Source: Trichomonas tenax
Lineage: Eukaryota > Parabasalia > Trichomonadida > Trichomonadidae
Direction of reading: 5' to 3'
DNA: 64,000 nucleotides
Assembly: GCA_023091735.1 (NCBI GenBank)
Contig: JALKBU010000071.1
Coordinates: 30,813 to 94,812, forward strand
The first letter of the stretch is position 1, and the number at the start of each line of letters is the position of its first letter. Below, piece by piece: positions 60,882 through 64,000 of the stretch. Under the pieces are notes generated by a model, which saw only the letters and a list, made by a program, of their open reading frames with translations, was not told the DNA's origin and made no database searches. The translations under genes were made by a program, and so were the position numbers.

Positions 60882-61229
60882 AATTACTATACTATTTTAT
60901 CGATATTCATCTGTTTTTATGCTCCTTCCTTAAGCCATCAGTTTTTCATCAAAATCATTCATTGATCATTTTGATTTTTCTATATATTCAAAATCAAAAT
61001 ATTGCTTAAATGCATTGAGCATAAGATGGTTATGTCATACTCAGGTAATGGTAGACAAGCGCAAAGCCGATTTATATTGTTATAGCATGAAATTGTTGAG
61101 ATTTTGATGTATTTTTCAAAATTAGTATGTTTTTGTTATTTAGTAGATGTGTATATATCAAAAATGCAATTAAAATTGATCTATGAGAAATATATTTGTC
61201 ACTTTTCGATTATAAACGTTATTTCATTA
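60882..61229. other. intergenic region ending in a strong Inr-like site
   Basis: 348 bases, AT-rich. The frame of the next gene is open into it from a TTG near 61104, but an Inr-like TCATTA immediately before the downstream ATG argues for the shorter gene. Confidence 0.45.
61224..61229 (+). promoter_or_regulatory. Inr-like TCATTA abutting the dynein light chain ATG
   Basis: TCATTA at 61224-61229 is followed directly by ATG at 61230. The putative +1 A at 61226 gives a 4-base leader. Strong match to the T. vaginalis Inr consensus. Confidence 0.55.
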
Positions 61230-61676
61230 ATGGCATCAAAAGACTCCAAAGAACAACCTCCAGCACCACCGATTGAAAATACATATCTTCTCCCATCCCA
61301 AGTCTTCCCAGTTACAGCTGTTAGGAAGGTTATCGAGAAACTTATGCTCGAAGCGTTCCCTGAAGACAAAGGTAAGGGCAAGGATGTCGTTAAAGGTCCA
61401 ACATATGAATCATTTGGTGATGTTACAAACTTCCTTCGTCCATTAACAACAAAATTCAAGGATGCTCTCGAACAACCAGGAGTTTTATGCCCAGAAAATG
61501 TTAAAAGCAGATTCAAATTCGTCGTTCAGCTCACAATTAGCGAGAAAGTAGGTCAAGCACTTTATATGGGCTCTGCGTGCCTTTGGGATATGGAACACGA
61601 TAACTACGTTACATATACACTTGAGCGTCCAACTTTCACCGCAAATGCAACTGTTTATGGCTGCTTACTTGAGTAA
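61230..61676 (+). CDS. Tctex1-family dynein light chain (TCTEX1D2/DYNLT2B-like)
   Basis: The protein has 148 residues from the ATG at 61230 (MASKDSKEQPPAPPIENTYL); an upstream extension of 42 codons from a TTG is rejected. The core matches Tctex1 text: FPVTAVRKVIEKLMLEAFPE, SRFKFVVQLTISEKVGQALY, MGSACLWDMEHDNYVTYTLE and ATVYGCLLE at the end, the last two being the family signature (GSRCLWDAETDNYASYTFEN). Tctex1 light chains dimerise and hold the dynein intermediate chains. The D2 type serves intraflagellar dynein-2 and inner-arm dyneins, which suits a flagellate. A short insertion with KGKGKDVVKGPT follows helix 1. The stop overlaps TAAA. Confidence 0.88.
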   Translation: MASKDSKEQPPAPPIENTYLLPSQVFPVTAVRKVIEKLMLEAFPEDKGKGKDVVKGPTYESFGDVTNFLRPLTTKFKDALEQPGVLCPENVKSRFKFVVQLTISEKVGQALYMGSACLWDMEHDNYVTYTLERPTFTANATVYGCLLE

Positions 61677-62228
61677 AAAATGTACATATGAATATTATGA
61701 AATTGCAAATGTGATTTTTCTCAACTACAACTTCATCACATCGAAATTATTCATCTAAAGACTGATACATTACAAATCTCATAATTTATTTGAATCCTAT
61801 CGAAGTATGAATTTCGAATACTATTTTATTATGAAAACCATTATATAAAGAGAATATTATCATGTAGTACTTGCGTGAGATTTTGTACTATAATGTATAT
61901 GTCTATATGGGCATATTATATAAATTTTGAATATTATTGATGTGATTGAAACATTTCTGCTCATGAAATATGCAATATGGAAGTACTAAATGATGGCGTT
62001 ATTGTTAAATCGAAATAAAGGGGATTTTGAATATTTCATAATAAGTCCCTAAGTATTTTCCTTTTTAAGGTAAACAGGCAGCTTCAGAGTTAGTCATTCT
62101 GTGTATTCATGTGAAGTGAAACACAGATATTTTTTACAGAAAAAATGAGAGTCGAGAAAGAGCCGAGTAAAGTTTAAATATAAAACTTAATAGTTTAGTA
62201 AAGGCGTTTGTGAAAAATAAATTACTGT
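61677..62228. other. intergenic region between convergent genes
   Basis: 552 AT-rich bases between the stops of two convergent genes. I see no gene or repeat. Confidence 0.45.
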
Positions 62229-62969
62229 TTATGCAGTTTGTAAAATAAGGAGAGGATAATTTCCAGTCTTTGACATCGCTACACCAGTCTCCATGCAGTA
62301 ATCCCATGATTCTGTGGAATCAACAGTAATCATATCTTCAGCTTCATCGACAAACATGATATTTGTAATTTTTTGGAAGATTCCATCAAGGAATTTCTTT
62401 CCATCTGTGTAATTCAAGTTTGGAATAGCTAAGAATATGAGCGGTTTATCTGGACCTGCTGCTTCGCATCTGAAAACTGCGCATCCACCATCTTTATTTA
62501 GCGATTCCCTCCTAAAATTGAATTTCTTGAAGAGCTCAACTTCCTCCTCCGTGAGAATGTAAATGGGAACCGAAGCCGGTTCTTGTGCGAAATACCATTT
62601 GTTAAGATATGATAAATCTTGAGTTGTTCGTAAATAAATGATCCTTCCGGAGTCATCTCTGTAACCAACTTGAATATTGGACTTGTGAGGGCATTCAGAG
62701 CCATAACCAATTTTAACACTACCAATAAAATCGTCGAGTGTACCGGATGGCCTTATAACTGTCGTTTTACTTTTCGCTGTCATGCATTTCAAAACTAATT
62801 CATCGCCGATTGTTAATTCAGAACTTAGACTTGGAATTCCTAAATGCTGCTCTGAGAGCTTCTGTGACAGCTCGTCGTACTTTTTCTTAAGCTCGACGGC
62901 TCTCGCTTCTTCCTTCGCCATTAAGTCCTCCAAAAGACTTTGGATATCTGAAGATTTCGTGAGCGTCAT
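62229..62969 (-). CDS. PB1-like domain protein with N-terminal coiled coil
   Basis: The protein has 246 residues. Residues 1-45 form a coiled coil (LMAKEEARAVELKKKYDELS). Residues 55-128 read like a PB1 or ubiquitin-like fold: DELVLKCMTAKSKTTVIRPS, GYRDDSGRIIYLRTTQDLSY (compare GYKDEDGDxVxLxxDEDL in PB1 OPCA regions), then LNKWYFAQEPASVPIYIL. Residues 135-246 form a second globular part (CAVFRCEAAGPDKPLIFLAI, then DYCMETGVAMSKTGNYP) that I do not recognise. The OPCA acidic cluster is weak. TTTACATTACAAAATG precedes the ATG on the coding strand. Confidence 0.6.
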   Translation of the reverse strand: MTLTKSSDIQSLLEDLMAKEEARAVELKKKYDELSQKLSEQHLGIPSLSSELTIGDELVLKCMTAKSKTTVIRPSGTLDDFIGSVKIGYGSECPHKSNIQVGYRDDSGRIIYLRTTQDLSYLNKWYFAQEPASVPIYILTEEEVELFKKFNFRRESLNKDGGCAVFRCEAAGPDKPLIFLAIPNLNYTDGKKFLDGIFQKITNIMFVDEAEDMITVDSTESWDYCMETGVAMSKTGNYPLLILQTA

Positions 62970-63847
62970 TTTGTAATGTAAACTTTACAAAAACAGGCCG
63001 CAATTTTTCTTTTCGTTTTAAGCTGTGATATAGATTTTGCATCAGCTATAGATCTTATTTTTCAAGTTTTTCAGCAAAGTTTTTCCAAAAAATATTTCTC
63101 ATAATTTTATGATTGAAACAATCACTGATTTTGACATTAAGTCCATTCCACACATTTTCGAAGAATTTAAATTATTTTCGAATTCAATTCTCGGCAAATT
63201 CATATTTTAAGCTTAAATTCTTTTATAACAACTATTGTCTAAACTAATAAACTTATAATTTTGTTTTTCACCTTTTTTAGAAAATCATTACATTTTTTCT
63301 TTTCATTTTTCTCATCACAGAAAAGAATTTTTATTGCTCATTTTTATAACATCCATACTTCATAAGTTGCTTTATTTTGTCCTGCATTGGAAATTTTAAA
63401 TCTACTATAATGAATGAAATCTTTTTCAAGTACCCTAAATTTTCAACCTTTACACCACACAATTTTTCTAATTTTTTTTTTCATTTTTGGGCCAAAAAGA
63501 ATTTGATTTTTCATTTTCATCATTGAAACATAGTTTCTTATATGCTCAATATATACAATGCATCATTGTGTTTATAGTTCTAATAACTGATAACTTTAAT
63601 TAGATAGATTTCTTTTCAACCACTTCAAAATAAGAAAAATTCTTTTTGGCAATTTTTGATTTGAATTTTCGCGCATTTCTATTGAAGTAATTCATTTATT
63701 ACAACTTAATTTCAGTTAACTCCGTTAAGATCTATACTTTACTTTAATATTCATGGTTCAAAAATAATTGTTTGAATGGAGTCTAGGACAAAAGTGAACA
63801 TCAAAAAGTGGCATAGAACCTTAAAGTCACTTTTCATGAATAAACTG
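62970..63847. other. AT-rich interval
   Basis: 878 bases with many T runs between the PB1-like gene start and the 3' end of the next gene. Apart from the motif next to the ATG at 62969, I see nothing. Confidence 0.45.
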
Positions 63848-64000
63848 TCATTTTTTTGCGCGGGAAAAATTGTCACCTTTATAAAAAGTGTTATAAATAT
63901 CTTTGTAGTCTAAACAATATTGACATTTATAGATTGAAACTCCACGCTGAGTATGAAGACCATAAACGTAGTTCATTGCAAGTTTTTGTTGCACTCCAAA
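63848..64000 (-). CDS. 3' end of a gene running off the right edge
   Basis: The minus strand is open from the window end for 50 codons to a TGA at 63850-63848. The text is protein-like (LAMNYVYGLHTQRGVSIYKC, then a CQYC pair) and ends in a basic FSRAKK. The YKCQYC element suggests a zinc-binding knuckle, but too little is visible to name the protein. GC content and codon use are above the adjoining intergenic DNA. The rest lies beyond the window. Confidence 0.5.
   Translation of the reverse strand, partial: FGVQQKLAMNYVYGLHTQRGVSIYKCQYCLDYKDIYNTFYKGDNFSRAKK

Noticed and set aside
63851..63870. E2F-like TTTGCGCGGGAAA
   Set aside because: It falls in the last codons of the minus-strand gene at the right edge, so coding explains it better.

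Overview
The window looks like nuclear DNA of a trichomonad (Parabasalia), probably a Tritrichomonas or a close relative. The evidence is the gene set: a hydrogenosomal-type Cpn60 with a short targeting leader, a bacterial-type glucokinase like the one known from Trichomonas vaginalis, BspA-like leucine-rich-repeat proteins, several ankyrin-repeat proteins, and many long charged coiled-coil proteins. Genes are intronless as far as I can see, intergenic DNA is very AT-rich, and several start codons sit 4-10 bases downstream of an Inr-like TCA(C/T)(T/A) sequence, as in T. vaginalis. The species call is inference.

Layout. 1-12 kb: 5' part of a Dus1-like tRNA-dihydrouridine synthase (off the left edge), a kinase-like protein without catalytic residues, a 2-kb gap, Cpn60, two divergent ankyrin proteins and a small coiled-coil protein. 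12-15.3 kb: a gene desert rich in hairpins. 15.3-18.4 kb: a coiled-coil protein with a QRICH2/DUF4795-like C-terminus. 18.4-22.7 kb: a mobile-element zone with a ~0.95-kb TIR element, a broken ORF, a row of fold-back sequences and a 382-bp TIR element with a candidate 5-bp target duplication. 22.7-35.8 kb: a small acidic protein with a possible lipidation tail, a HEAT-like solenoid protein, a giant coiled-coil protein, a broken ankyrin gene, another solenoid protein with charged tails, and an ankyrin protein. 36-47.3 kb: a broken BspA gene, a P-loop NTPase, a redox-inactive PDI-like protein, a coiled-coil protein, a broken repetitive-family gene next to a second copy of the 19-kb element, an unknown protein and an intact secreted BspA protein. 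47.7-64 kb: mainly housekeeping genes: an MGRN1-like RING protein, a degenerate kinase, glucokinase, Rpn10, Rpb5, TFIIH p62 head-to-head with ATG5, a Rad6-type E2, a Tctex1 dynein light chain, a PB1-like protein, and the 3' end of a gene off the right edge.

The housekeeping genes cover transcription (Rpb5, TFIIH p62), ubiquitin and proteasome function (Rad6, Rpn10, RING E3), autophagy (ATG5), flagellar motility (Tctex1, DUF4795-like), glycolysis (glucokinase) and organelle protein folding (Cpn60). They do not form operons.

The most interesting signal is a short near-palindromic motif, TTTTGACATGTAAA or TTTTGTCATGTAAA, found singly or clustered upstream of many genes here. Several copies also lie inside the TIR element at 19.5 kb and inside its second copy at 43.6 kb. 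This suggests a promoter module shared by host genes and a mobile element, perhaps spread by it.
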